This document shows, piece by piece, positions 24,976 to 36,742 of a stretch of 64,000 nucleotides of DNA. How positions within the stretch are numbered: position 1 is the first letter of the stretch; each line of letters opens with the position of its first letter. The position numbers were made by a program, and so were the translations under genes. The notes beneath the pieces were generated by a model that saw only the letters and a list, made by a program, of their open reading frames with translations, was not told where the DNA came from and made no database searches. The stretch is taken from the NCBI GenBank assembly GCA_003255065.1, contig QAOA01000393.1, positions 1,059,493-1,123,492 of the forward strand, read 5' to 3'. Origin of the DNA: Cercis canadensis (Eukaryota > Streptophyta > Magnoliopsida > Fabales > Fabaceae).

Positions 24976-27900
24976 AGAGTTGCCATAATAATGGCAGGTT
25001 TAATACAAATGTCTCTACTATCAATGAGTCAACAGCTTGTTGTTCATTGTTTCCTTGACATGGGGAGATGAATATTAGAATATGTATACAAGTTCACAGA
25101 TAGTGGCTGATTTATAGTGTAGATAACACGAGTGGTTTTGTATGAGGAGTGAAATAGCATGCTGATTTCATTTTGATGGTGTTTTCTTATATTATTTTCA
25201 ATGAATATATTATATATACACTACTTCCATGCTTCCCTATTTAAGAACTTAAGTGGAACAGCTGAGCCTAAATTGAGACATATAAATTTTAATACATGCC
25301 TATTCAACTCTAATTGGCAGAAAGCTGCATTGGGCCTTGATAACTTGTTTTAAACTTGAGTCCAAGACATTGCCATAAAGCTTTTGTTCGTTATTTTTTA
25401 GGTTTACAACTATCAGTTATCAGAAAAATAATGCTTGTAAAATTCAACTATGTCCTTCAATTTCCCTTCTTACTTGTAGAGTGGTTTTGTCTATATCCAG
25501 CAATCATTACACAACATTAATTGGCAGAAAGCTGCATTGGGCCTTGATAACTTGTTTTAAACTTGAGTCCAAGACATTGCCATAAAGCTTTTGTTCGCTA
25601 TTTTTTTGGTTTACATCTATCAGTTATCAGAAAAATAATGCTTGTAAAATTCAACTATGTCCTTCAATTTCCCTTCTTACTTATAGAGTGGTTTTGTCTA
25701 TATCCAGCAATCATTACACAACATTATCTGTTCCTCGTATTAATTATAACAATTGAATTACAATCATGACTTATGGTACTCATATTGATCTCCAAAGTAG
25801 CATTAATTTTCTAGCTCTATCTTGTTAAATAACAAAGATTCTCAGCAAGAAATCCGGTGCCCCACTCGCTGCTTTACACTAACTCTCTAGAACTCGCTCA
25901 TTAATATATGTTAAATCCATCTGAATTTAATTATATATTTTTATTTTTGTTATGGCCCAAAAAGATTTTTTTTGTTTCCTCGATCTCTAACTTCTCCACC
26001 CTTCTTTTATTGTAAAATAGCAGTGTTTAACCCAAATTGCAGTGCAGTTGCTATCAACATAATTTGAGAAGCTACATGAAACATCAATCAATCAAAGATT
26101 AAAAATAACAAAGCTTTATTAGACATCTCTTTATCCCCACTTAAGCAACAAGAATAATTAACAGTAAGAACCATGTGGTCCATGTTGATGAAATTATAAT
26201 ATGTAATGATGCAACATGTACTATGGTCCAGTCATTCAAGCTTTGCAGAAGGGACCACTGTTATCACCATCATCAATACTTTAAGTATTTGTGGATCGCT
26301 TAACTAATAAATGTCAAAGAAAAAAGATTGAGAGACACAATTAACACGAACAATAAAAATTTTCTGTTAATAGGTCAATTTCAGAAGCATGGACGTATTC
26401 TGCTAAGGCTTTAGACAGTATCCCAAATCCGTTAAAGTTTGACTTCTCTCTACTGCATGGCCTACGTGATTACCATGAGGGTTCCCACGTGGGATTATGC
26501 GCTAACAAAGGCAAGAAATCAGGATGCCACCAAAAGTTGTAAAATTTTTTGAATGTCAATTGATGGGATTCTCTAGTGAAGGAAAGAAAAAGGTGTGTAA
26601 TGCTTTCTTCAATTTGGAGTAAGTAAGCAAACTTCCTTTCATGGGGGGTTGCCATGAATAGAAGGAAGGAGAAGTGGGGTCTTATAGGAGGGTTATTTTC
26701 TTGGGATATCCCTTTTTCTGTGGGGCAAGTGTAGTTTTGTTTCATTGCTTTATAGAGAATATAAGTTATGTTTTCATTTTCCTTTACATTCCCAAAATTA
26801 TTTGTACCGGCCATACTGATAAGAACAATGTGGCCCTCATGTTATATATTGGTTCCAATTATTGATTGGCTCATGAAAATTAATTCACATCCAAGTTTGT
26901 CTATTTTCTCCTTTTGATGTTTAAATGGAAATGTCATTGGCAATGGGAAAACATCTCACGGCACTTCTTGTCCTTAATTTGAAATTGTCTATCACTTTTC
27001 TTATCCTCATCCTAGTGTCTTGCAGTGAAAATTGACTGGATAAAGGGGGCTTGTGTGAAAGCAAAGCAAGTATTTAATTCTGCTTACATTCACTAATCAT
27101 CATACATCAATACACAAAGAAGATGCACTTGAATTGCTTGGACAAACCCAAGGATTTATGTTAATCAATTATAAAAACGGGATTGTTAGTTCCATTTACC
27201 ATTTCGATTGAAGCCGCTAGGTGTAGGCTTATGGTAAAAGTTTTAGATATATAGTGTTTTTACTTGGATAAGCATTCATTCCCAAGCTCAATGTGATTTC
27301 TCCTCCCTACCCCTTCTTTTCCTTCAAACCTCTAAGAGATAATGGATGTAATCATTTATGAGTTCATTGTTGGTTTGTACTTCTTATCATATCTAAGAAA
27401 TACACATCAGTTTACAAGAATTGTAGTTCTGCTATACAAACTGTTCAAATTTATATCCTCTGGTTTACCATGGTATCATCTGTGACTTGAAGATAAGTTT
27501 AGGTAAGGCAGAAGCTACCTCTCTTACTTCTTTTGAGTCTTCGTTGTATCTGAAGGGAAAATACATCTTGATTTCTTTTCTTCTAATGGGGAAATTCCCC
27601 TCCCCCTCAAGAACAAGTAGGGGAAATTTACAAAAACAAAAACAAAAAAAAAAAACAGAAAATGAAGAAAACTAGTATTTGACTGAAAATGACCCATACC
27701 AAAATAATCTTGTTTCAGGAGAGGACAAAGAATTACATAGCATTCTTTCATGTACTTGTTTTGATTCCTCAATGAGTTGGGAAAAAACAAAAAACTCTGA
27801 CAACTAGAGTCCTTTGATGGCTCAACAAATAAAGCAAAAGAGCCCAGTGGTATTAAATGTTGCATGTGCAACAATTAATTAGGAATCTTGTTTGGACTAG

Positions 27901-29114
27901 CTTGTTTCTTCTATCATAAGCATTCCAAGCTCCTACTTTTTCTTTCAGAAGCAACAAATTTACAGGAACTCCAAGCCTGTTTCACTGCAAGAAAGCATTT
28001 TTTGTTCTGGGTTATTTTACTAGATATAGCACTACTCTTTAAGGGGTCACATACAAGTTGTGAATAAAAAGCTTCTTAGTCCCCACTAGACAAGGAATTT
28101 TGATTCTTTCACTACTGAAACTTCACAAAGACTAGTTTTAAAACACTAATTGCCCTCCTGAAGCATGTATTGGCAGATTATTAAACCAATATGTTTATGG
28201 ATGAACATTTTCCATTAGCCAATTCTGATGCCGATCTCGCAATTCTATACAGTAAGTATAAGTAGGTGTATAGCTTAAACTACCCAAAAATGGCATGCTA
28301 AAAAAAGGCAAAAGAATAAAAATAAGAAGGAAAATTGGATGCTTAAGTGTATTACCGCCACTTCGATCATCCAACCAAAAAGATTAGGGATAACCCAATT
28401 ATTTTTAGTACAACTTTAGATGGAAATCATGGAATCCCTGAACAGGATGCAAAAGCATATACTTTTTCTAAGTTGCTTTTCATCTATTTATGAAATGAAA
28501 TGCAGTCCTACGAGTACACTAAGTGGCCGGCAATTAGATTCTTCTCATTGTCCCCATTACCCTCTTTTAAGTGGTAGCATATTCTGAAATTCAGTAAAAA
28601 TAATACCTTGATAGCTTCAGCTGCATGCCTTTAAACCCCAAGAAGGAATAGAATTAGGCAATGCATGAAATTAACTAAACGTGTTTATTATGATTAATTT
28701 AGCAGTATTCTTAATATATATTGGTGCCGTATGTTTCAGCTAATCATTGGATTCCATTACTCTAATGATTAAGGATATATATACTAAGTAAATATAAAAA
28801 CTGCTCATTTTATATCTTAAAGGACTTAGTCAAATTAACTTAGTAGGTTTAAAATAATGCTCTTTCCATGAAGGTGTCTTATTAGTTGATGGAAAGATCG
28901 CTTTAGAAGATTTAATGGCCATAGCTTATTTAAGGTTGTTGAAAATGCCAAAAATAACCGTATGGTTGATACTGATATGATAGTGATCCATATATATATA
29001 TATAATGTCTAACATAACTTTTTTGGGAGGGTTTCTAAAACTTCATAATATAACTAATTAAGTTTATCTCTTCTTTCTTTGTTTCTTGTTTCTTTATAAA
29101 GAAGTTCTATATAT
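24976..29114. other. Intergenic region downstream of IQD
   Basis: The first 250 bases are probably IQD 3' UTR. A 207-bp tandem duplication lies at 25311-25724. The remainder is AT-rich. Open frames at 26470-26814 and 27524-27874 on the minus strand have no recognisable motif and I do not call them genes. Confidence 0.6.
25311..25724. repeat. 207-bp direct tandem duplication
   Basis: Positions 25311-25517 are repeated at 25518-25724. Both copies start TAATTGGCAGAAAGCTGC and run through AACTTGTTTTAAACTTGAG to CCAGCAATCATTACACAACA. I count only a few differences by eye (for example near 25396 versus 25604, and ACTTGTAG versus ACTTATAG). The near-identity indicates a recent duplication. No coding function is seen. 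Confidence 0.95.
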
Positions 29115-29567
29115 CACTACAAGAAAATTGTTGTTTTCTCACGGAACAATTCCGTGAGAAATAGTGGAAAAGTCCGTGAGAACCAGTGTTCTCACGGACT
29201 TTCTCACCGACTTATGGGCTAGAGAAAAACAGGCGTGACAAAGGCATTTTCTCAAGGAAAAATTGGTCTGTGAGAAATTTCTCACGGAAAAATATTTGTT
29301 ACTTGTGAAAAAATCTCACGCAAAAGTCGTGGATTTTCACATGGACAATGTCCGTAATACATTTCTCACGGATATTTATCTGTGAGAAAAATCTTTCTAA
29401 ATAATTTTTATTTTTTTATTTGTGAATTTTTTTTCTAAAATAACAATTTATTTTTTCTAAACATTTAATTAAATTAATAAACAAAAATAAATGAAATATA
29501 ACAAAATTTTATTAATAAAATATGTTATACAATAAAAAAAAATACAACAGAATCACAATCAATAGCA

Positions 29568-30558
29568 CTAGTCCTCCTTGTTAGTGTTGTCCTTAGCGGC
29601 AGGCTGCGGGGCCGAACTAGATCTTAGATGCTGTTGGTGTAACTGTCCTAGTATAGAAGCGAGTGCCTTAGGTGAAATGCCGCTCGCATCCACTGTGTCA
29701 GCCACTAGGCGGAGGCGAGCCATCTCCTGCTGCAAGCTCGCCATTTAGGACAGGACCTCAAACAAGGCCGCATCCGGCTGCTCGGAGGGCTGGGTAGGCT
29801 GTGCAGAGGCAGAGTCCAAAATGCCAGCCTCAAAGCCCAAGTCATAAACCCGGTCTTTCTTATTCTTTTCACTGACGACATCGAGCCATATCCCAGTGTC
29901 ATTGACAGAAGAAGAAGAGGACCTGGCTTGGCTCTCAAACCGATGTCTCTCAAACTCAAGTCTGCATAGATAACAATATTAGGTTAGTATTAGAATTAAT
30001 ACATGTAATTACTTACATAAAGAGTTAAGAACAATTTAATACTTATGTAGGTAGACTCCGCTTTTTGATGTTACCCAACCCTTAGTAGAGTTGTGCTGGA
30101 GGTGATGAAAAACCTCTGGAGCGATGGGCTTTTTGCCAAACTCATTCGTTTACAAAAAATAAAAACTGCTAGTAAACATAAATTGACTCTATTAATAAAA
30201 AAATTATGTTATTAAATAAAAAACTTACCAACCTATGTTTGTGTTCGGAGACGGTGATAGAGCCACCTCTGTGGAATGCATATCCCTGATCTAAGGAACG
30301 ATTCTTCTTGTTCCTCTCAGAGATAACCTTATACTCCTGAGAGGCCCATACTGCTCTGAGGGTCTCAAGTACTTGCTCAGACAACCAATTGCCCTTGCTT
30401 TTCCGAATTCTAATGGCTCAGAAAAAGGTGTGAATGTTGTATGAGCACTTAAAGAGCCAAACCTTACGAATCTAAGAAGGCTGAGCAGTAGCCTTGCCTC
30501 TGTCCCTCTTGGATGGCGGCCCAACTGTGGGAGATTACTGTCTCGGGTGGTCTGACAT
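29568..30558 (-). pseudogene. Ptta/En/Spm (transposase_24-like) accessory transposase, broken
   Basis: On the minus strand this reads as a plant Ptta/En/Spm-type accessory transposase relic, broken by stops. Segments in order are GPPSKRDRGKATAQPS, LSEQVLETLRAVWASQEYK, NKKNRSLDQGYAFHRGGSIT, EFGKKPIAPEVFHHLQHNS, RFESQARSSSSSVNDTGIWL, EKNKKDRVYDLGFEAG and a C-terminal MASLQQEMARLRLV helix. In-frame stops lie at 30472-30474 (TAG), 30418-30420 (TGA) and 29745-29747 (TAA), and the frame finally ends at 29568-29570. Another TAA follows shortly after the apparent start at 30558. The intron positions (about 30168-30230 and 29960-30050) are only approximate. Each stop could come from a CAG, CGA or CAA codon by a C-to-T change. 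The family assignment is from motif memory. Confidence 0.75.
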
Positions 30559-30627
30559 TCGTCATGCAATTTAAATAAAACTAATGAAAATGTTAGAACA
30601 ATAAAAATAGTAAATTTTAAAGTCAAA

Positions 30628-31178
30628 CCTAAACCCTAAAATTCTAATTAAGCCCTAAACCCTAAAATACTAATTAAGCCATAAACCTTAAAACACTAAT
30701 TAAGCCCTAAACCTTAAACCCAAAAATTAGAAAACCCTAACCCTTAATCCCTAAATCCCAAACCCTAAAATTAAAAAACCTTAATCTCTAACTCTTAAAC
30801 CCTAAATCCCAAATCCCAAAACCCTTTTTTTGAAACCCTTAAACCCTAAATCCCAAAATTAAGAAACCCTAAATCCTAATCTCTATCCCTAAACCCCAAA
30901 CCCCAAAATTAAAAATCTCTAACCCGTAAATCCAAAATCCCATAACCCTTTCTCCAAAACCCTTAAACCCAAAACCTTAAAATTAAGAAACCCTAAATCT
31001 CAATCCTTACTCCTAACCCCTAACTTTCAACCCTAAATCCTAAATCCCAAAATTCTATACCTAAAACCCTAAACCCCAAAATTAAAAAATCTTAACCCCT
31101 ATATCCTAACCTAAACCTAAAACCCCAATCTCAAATCCTAAATCTCAATCCCTTTCCTTAAACCCTAAACCCCTAAAA
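30628..31178. repeat. Degenerate telomere-like (CCCTAAA) array inside the CACTA element
   Basis: About 550 bases are made up of variants of the plant telomere unit CCCTAAA: AAACCCTAAA, AACCCTAACCC, AATCCCAAACCC, AAGCCCTAAACC and similar. They are interspersed with AATTAAGAAA and AATTAAAAA spacers. The C-rich strand is the plus strand throughout. The units are heavily diverged and the spacing is irregular, so this is an old interstitial array rather than a functional telomere. Confidence 0.85.
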
Positions 31179-32534
31179 CTTTCATAAATCTTTAAAAAAT
31201 AAACCAAAAATTGGGCAAAGTCTTCCTTAAAAATTGAACATTTCAAGAATTTAAAATTTCACATAATTCATTAAAAACACAAACCCAAAATTACAATTTA
31301 TTCCAACATACATAATTACATAGCAATTGAGGTCAAAACTTACACAACAGTTGAAAAAAAATGCAAAATTATTTCTACTTCATTCAAAAAATTCAAAAAA
31401 AAATTCAGAATAATTCAACATCAAGCATATAGCAAATTGAGTTCTTAATCTTAACAAATTATTTATATTTCATTATCAATTTCACTACCTATCAACTTAC
31501 ATTATTAAGCTACATCTAAAACAACTTCTACACCATCTAAAATCAGCAACCTACACTATTAAACATCTAAATCCTATAATGTTCATGGTAATTGCTTAAA
31601 TAACTTACACAAAACGCATAAAAATTCAAAGATAATAGATGAGTATAGGAACCTACCTCAATGAGCAGAAAACTAAAAATTTGAACCGGTAAAGTCAGAG
31701 TAGAGGACCTGCGTTTCAAGACCTAAGCTCCAGAGGTTGGAATGGGGCTGATTTGCTCCGGGGAGAAAGAGAGATGGTGGAGAACAGAGGAGAGGGAGAA
31801 AGGAGAGAAAATGGAAAATGGAGGTCAGAGCGGGCGAGGAGGAAGATAAACAGACTTTTTCATGGACTAAAGTCTGCGATAAAAATTTTAAATTTTAAAT
31901 AAAACAGTGCACATCGATTTCTCACAGATTTTCTCACAGCATTAACAATCTGTGAGAAATTTCATGAGAACCTTTACATTTTCTCACGAACTCTGTCCGT
32001 GAGAATGATCAATGCATTAATTGTCACAATTGGGGTGCCATTTCTCACGGGCTTTCTCACGGTCCACATGTCCGAGAGAAAATTTGTGAGAAAATAGCAA
32101 CCGTCACTTTCCGTGAGAAAATTTGTGAAAAATTTCTCAATTTTCTCATAGATTTTTTGTCCGTGAGAAAATAACAATTTTCTTGTGGCGTATATCCAAA
32201 GAAACTGCTACTGATCAGTATTTCAAGCTAAAGGGTTTTATGTACTTCTCTAATCAGTTATTTGTAATTGATTTATAAAATATGATGTCAATCCGTCATG
32301 GTAGAGATAGGAAAAGTCAGTTCCTGAATATTGAACCCCTTTTCTGCTTAGATTATTTGCTACTTCATTCTGGAGCAAACAGAAACACTCAGAAGAATAT
32401 TACAATGAAATTAAGACCAACAAATATTTATGAATGAAAAGGTTAGATAACTTCCAATAACATCAACTAGGCAAAGAGTTAGGGTTTGTGATGGAATTGG
32501 ATTAAGAGTATAAATGCTAATTTTAAGTTATGGG

Positions 32535-32568
<34 letters not shown>
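32535..32568. repeat. (TA)n microsatellite
   Basis: A near-perfect TA dinucleotide run of about 17 units, which should be a variable marker. Confidence 0.9.
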
Positions 32569-32574
<6 letters not shown>

Positions 32575-35100
32575 GGGGGTGTAAGGAACAAGCAAAAGGT
32601 TTGGGCTATATATGGATAAGAAAAAAGTTAATATTTGGACAAGTTAATCAATTAGCTAGGTATATGCATGCATCTTTGTTGTAATTAAATAAACATCATG
32701 ATGATGCATACATAATTGTCAATCTTAAACTCATTGAATAGCCCTCTTTTATATAGTTATGACACTCTCATTATATATAATTAGAATTGTGATTCAAGAG
32801 GGCAATTATGCATATATGGAAGCCATATAATGCAAACCATCTTCAATGAATGTTCTTCCGCAATTAATTTCACTATATCGTTCGTCCTCTTTCTCATGTC
32901 AATTAATATCTTATAGTTGATTGAAACGCACAGCGGCACGGCTCAATTTTTCCTTCTTTTGATCAAAGACATGACCCAAGATGTTTTATCATGAATTTGG
33001 AACTTTTGGTACATAATCTTTTCAATTGTGAACGATACTATGTTAGTCTTATAAAGAAAAAGAATGATTAATCATCATTACTAAAGCTGTAAAGCATTTA
33101 TTACCTAAGTAGTCAAGTTTTTTTTTTTTTAATGGTAAGGTATTTTCAGACCAATTAATTTTTTTTATGGATGATCTTAAGAGTATACCCTTACATGAGC
33201 ATGATTTATGCAGAAAAAATTAGATTCCCCTCACTGATGTTAGCTCCAAGATTCAACTCTTGACTAATTTGAGTTTTTATCGTCAAGCCAAACTCTTAAG
33301 GTTCAAGCACGTTTTATACGACTTTGTATTAATACAAAGAATCATTATGTTAAAAGAAAAAGGCTTTAAAGTGCACTTTTTTTTTTTCATATTTCACAAG
33401 TAATATTCACATAACATCGAAGTGAAAATCACTGTTTATCTTTTTTTTTTTTTTTTTAACCGTTAACGGTTTCATAATATGAAATAGGGAATTAAGAGAA
33501 ATTTATTTGTACTGCAAGAATATAGTTGCCCAAAATAAAATAGCAATAAAAAAAAAATCTATTAATTTTATGAGCTGTGGGTCAGCTCCAGACGCTATTA
33601 ATTATTTTTCCTAAAGAAGGAACACGTGCAAAATAAAGCAATATTCCAGCAAGTAATCACCACCTTTGACCGCGTTTGGTGGCAATTTTGAAAAGTTTTT
33701 CTTTAATACCATTCTTTTGGACGCATCCCAAATAATTTGTCTTAGAAAAATATACTAGCTTGTTTTCATAATCTTTTCCTTCTTTTACATGAATTCATGA
33801 CTTATCAACTATATATATATATGTCCTTTTATTATTCATATCCAAAAAAAAAAAAAGACTGCATTTTTTTAATATGAATATTAACACCAGTTTGAAGTAT
33901 GATTTCATATAGGCAAGCAGATAAATTGGTCAGTTTAAATTAATTTAGTAAATAATACCGATAACTTACACACTATACCAAAAAAAATAAAAATTAAGTA
34001 AACTTAAATATTTTCGTTCATAGAATACTAGTAATTTTCGATTTTCCTTGGTGACGGGGTTCAGCATTATTGATTCCATGATTTCTGCTTTTTATTATTA
34101 GTATTATTATTATTATTATTATCTTTGGTACTTACAAATTTCCTTGATAATGTTATACTAAGCAGTGTCGGCATTATCCTTATTAATTAAGAATTAAATC
34201 TCACATATGGTGCTGAAAATTAGCTTATTAATAAAATAGAACTGTAGATGATGTTACTGCATGGAGGGCCTTGTTGCAGGAATAGTATCACTTTTGCAGT
34301 AAAGGAAGACTAATTAACCTGATCAACGCATAATAGAAGCCCTTGCCCACCCATGTCTTATCTTAACTCCATCTTTAATCTTGAATGCTTTTACGTTAAG
34401 ATCTTTTAACAAATAGTTAAAAGAAAAAAAAAATAGGAAGCTGCTATTTTTACATTTTATATATTTTATTAATGTCACATCTTATTTAATGTCTAAATAT
34501 AATATTAGACTAAATTACTCTCAATTAATATGAAATTTTTTTTAACTTTGATTAAAAACTTTTTATATTAAATGAGGGTAAATTAATTTAGATGATATGT
34601 AAAAATTAGTTAGGATGTAGCATTAGTAAAATCAAATATAAAATTAATAGCAGCTCCCAAAAAATATTATTCATTTTCTTTATGCAGAATATTTTGAAAT
34701 GGTTACTTGTTTAATTACTAGCCCTGATTAACTCCAATGGTTGCAAAAGTGATCCGTATCTGTATCAAACCATTAACTCTCGCAATTACAATCCCATGAA
34801 GGCATGAAGTTTCAAGCCCCTGATGTTTTACATTTTTACCATTCTCAAAAAGCCAAAACTAGAGAGGGAATAACCATCCACGAAGTAAGAATTGAAATTT
34901 CACCAAGATGTTCAACTTTCTTCATCTGCATATATAAGTCCAAGGTGGGACCTGTCAACACAAGGGAACCCACCATGCTGCATGTATGACACGTGTACAG
35001 GCCAGCCCATCACAGAGTGAGCAAAGGAGAATCCATTATAAGGCCTACAACTCTTGCAGAGTAACACTGCAGCTTTTAGCCTTTTGCCACAAACCCTAAC

Positions 35101-35226
35101 ATGGGCCACCATGGTACAACTCCCACATTAAATTCACCACCTCAGTGTACTCACAGTTCTCCATATCATCCAATTCTTTGTTCAGTCTGCTTCTGCTCAC
35201 AGGATTCTTTTCATAGTTTATTGTAA
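35101..35226 (+). other. Possible upstream ORF of the MYB gene (41 codons)
   Basis: This frame opens MGHHGTTPTLNSPP and ends at TAA 35224-35226, about 150 bases before the MYB start. If transcription starts at the TTATAAGG near 35036, this frame is in the 5' leader and could reduce translation of the MYB. Its first four residues match those of the MYB itself (MGHHSCC), which may be chance. It overlaps, on the other strand, an 80-codon frame with no recognised motif. Confidence 0.3.
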
Positions 35227-35379
35227 CCTCTTCTAAGCTAGGGCTAAAGTTAGATGCTATAGAGCTTTCCATTGTGCCCTCCCTTTCATCTATTTTTAAA
35301 TAATACCAAAACTGATATTGTTTGCTCATTGGATGCACTATTGCTTTGAGAGTGAGATAGGGAGAAGAGAAAGGGAAAC

Positions 35380-36742
35380 ATGGGGCATCATTCTTGCTGC
35401 AACAAGCAGAAGGTCAAAAGAGGGTTATGGTCACCAGAGGAAGATGAAAAACTCATTAACTACATCACAACTTATGGACATGGTTGCTGGAGCTCTGTCC
35501 CAAAACTTGCAGGTAGCTCTTTCACTATTCCTCCCCCTATCTCTTCTCATTATCTTCATTAAAGTAGTTTTTAAGCCTCAACCAATCTACAACTTTTCTG
35601 GTATATCTCTTGCCTTTTGTAGGCCCTTTTGAGTTTCTTATCTGTGCAATTCTTTTCTGGGTTTTGGTCATTCATGGTGTGCAGGCCTCCAAAGGTGTGG
35701 GAAGAGCTGCAGACTAAGATGGATAAATTATCTAAGACCTGATTTGAAACGTGGAAGCTTCTCTCCTCAAGAAGCTGCTCTCATTATCGAACTCCATAGC
35801 ATTTTAGGCAACAGGTAGCTGTTGCTGCTGCTTTTTTTCCTTTTACTCCATTGTGCTTTTTTTCATATGCATCTTCATCAGCATTATTATCAAAAGGTTT
35901 CTTTATTCACTTTTTCTCAACAAAGAGGACATTGTTTTGACAGGTGGGCTCAGATAGCAAAGCACCTACCTGGAAGAACAGATAATGAGGTGAAGAACTT
36001 TTGGAATTCAAGCATAAAGAAGAAGCTCCTCTCCCATGATGTGGTTCCTGCTTTGGCAACATTTTCTGATATTCACAACCCTAGTAATGGTTCTGTGGAA
36101 AGCTTCTTCCCTTTAACTGTAAACCCTAATGTGATCCTAAGCACTCATCATCAACCAGACCAGCTATACTTTCCCAACCCATCACCAATCCTACATGGTT
36201 TTGATCATAATGAACTTAAGTTAGACACCAACATTTACAGTGGCAATTTCCTACATATTCAGCATCCCATGCCAGAAACACCATCCAACCCATCTTCTTT
36301 TGAAGATACATGGCCCTTGGGTTGTGTACCTCCTCATCTTAATCCAAATCAAGTAAACCAAATCACCAAAAGTGACACCACCCCACATAATATTATTGAG
36401 AAATTCATCAACACACGCTCAGTGCAGCATTTTGACAGCCACTTGGTGGATCCCATTTTGCCAAAAATCTGTGAGAGCATTGAGGATTATGTTTCTAGCA
36501 TCCCATATTCTTCATCTGTTTCACAAGAACTTGACCCTCTTGCAAGAATTCAGTGTTACCCATCTGGCATTTATCCCCAAGATTCAACTGTGGTAGCCAA
36601 TCAAGTGGAATACATTGATGTCATCATGTCGTCATTGCCATCATCAACAACATGTTCATCATCAGTATCATCATCATTGTCACCATTATCAAGCTGCCAA
36701 ATTGTTACAAACCCTATTCTTCCTTCAAGCTGGGAGCCTTGA
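35380..36742 (+). CDS. MYB103: R2R3-MYB transcription factor, MYB103 type
   Basis: This is a DNA-binding R2R3-MYB. The AtMYB103 class acts in secondary cell-wall formation, including syringyl lignin and fibre and tracheid walls. Three exons (35380-35512, 35685-35814, 35944-36742) give 353 codons plus TGA, with intron positions at the two sites usual for R2R3-MYB genes. R2 spans about residues 14-61 ([39 protein letters not shown]) and R3 about 67-112. R3 reads [20 protein letters not shown] then [20 protein letters not shown]. The stretch [18 protein letters not shown] and SSIKKKL after R3 separate it from MYB26/67 and MYB61/86 relatives. The C-terminal 235 residues are Ser/Pro/Asn-rich with a poly-Ser tract, as in activators. 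The subgroup call rests on remembered sequence, not on a tree. Confidence 0.85.

Larger units (their letters stand above)
29115..32190. mobile_element. CACTA (En/Spm-type) DNA transposon, non-autonomous
   Basis: The left end starts CACTACAAGAAAATTGTTG. The right end, read inverted, starts CGCCACAAGAAAATTGTTA, so terminal inverted repeats of about 30 bp differ at only three positions. A 3-bp target duplication TAT flanks it (29112-29114 and 32191-32193), as expected for CACTA elements. Both subterminal regions (about 29130-29400 and 31920-32170) carry many copies of CTCACGG/CCGTGAG in both orientations, the usual binding-site arrays. The interior carries a broken transposase-like gene and a telomere-like array. 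At 3,076 bp it is too short to hold a complete catalytic transposase gene. Confidence 0.9.
32191..35379. other. Intergenic region upstream of MYB gene
   Basis: AT-rich DNA with a TA dinucleotide repeat (32535-32568), an ATT run near 34104-34122, and T or A homopolymers. The last 350 bases look like the MYB promoter and leader: TTATAAGG near 35036, AAACCCTAAC at 35091 and a short upstream frame at 35101-35226. No other gene is supported. Confidence 0.6.

Noticed and set aside
35096..35338. 80-codon minus-strand frame upstream of the MYB gene
   Set aside because: Its composition looks protein-like, but many random frames of this length occur in the window and no motif is seen.
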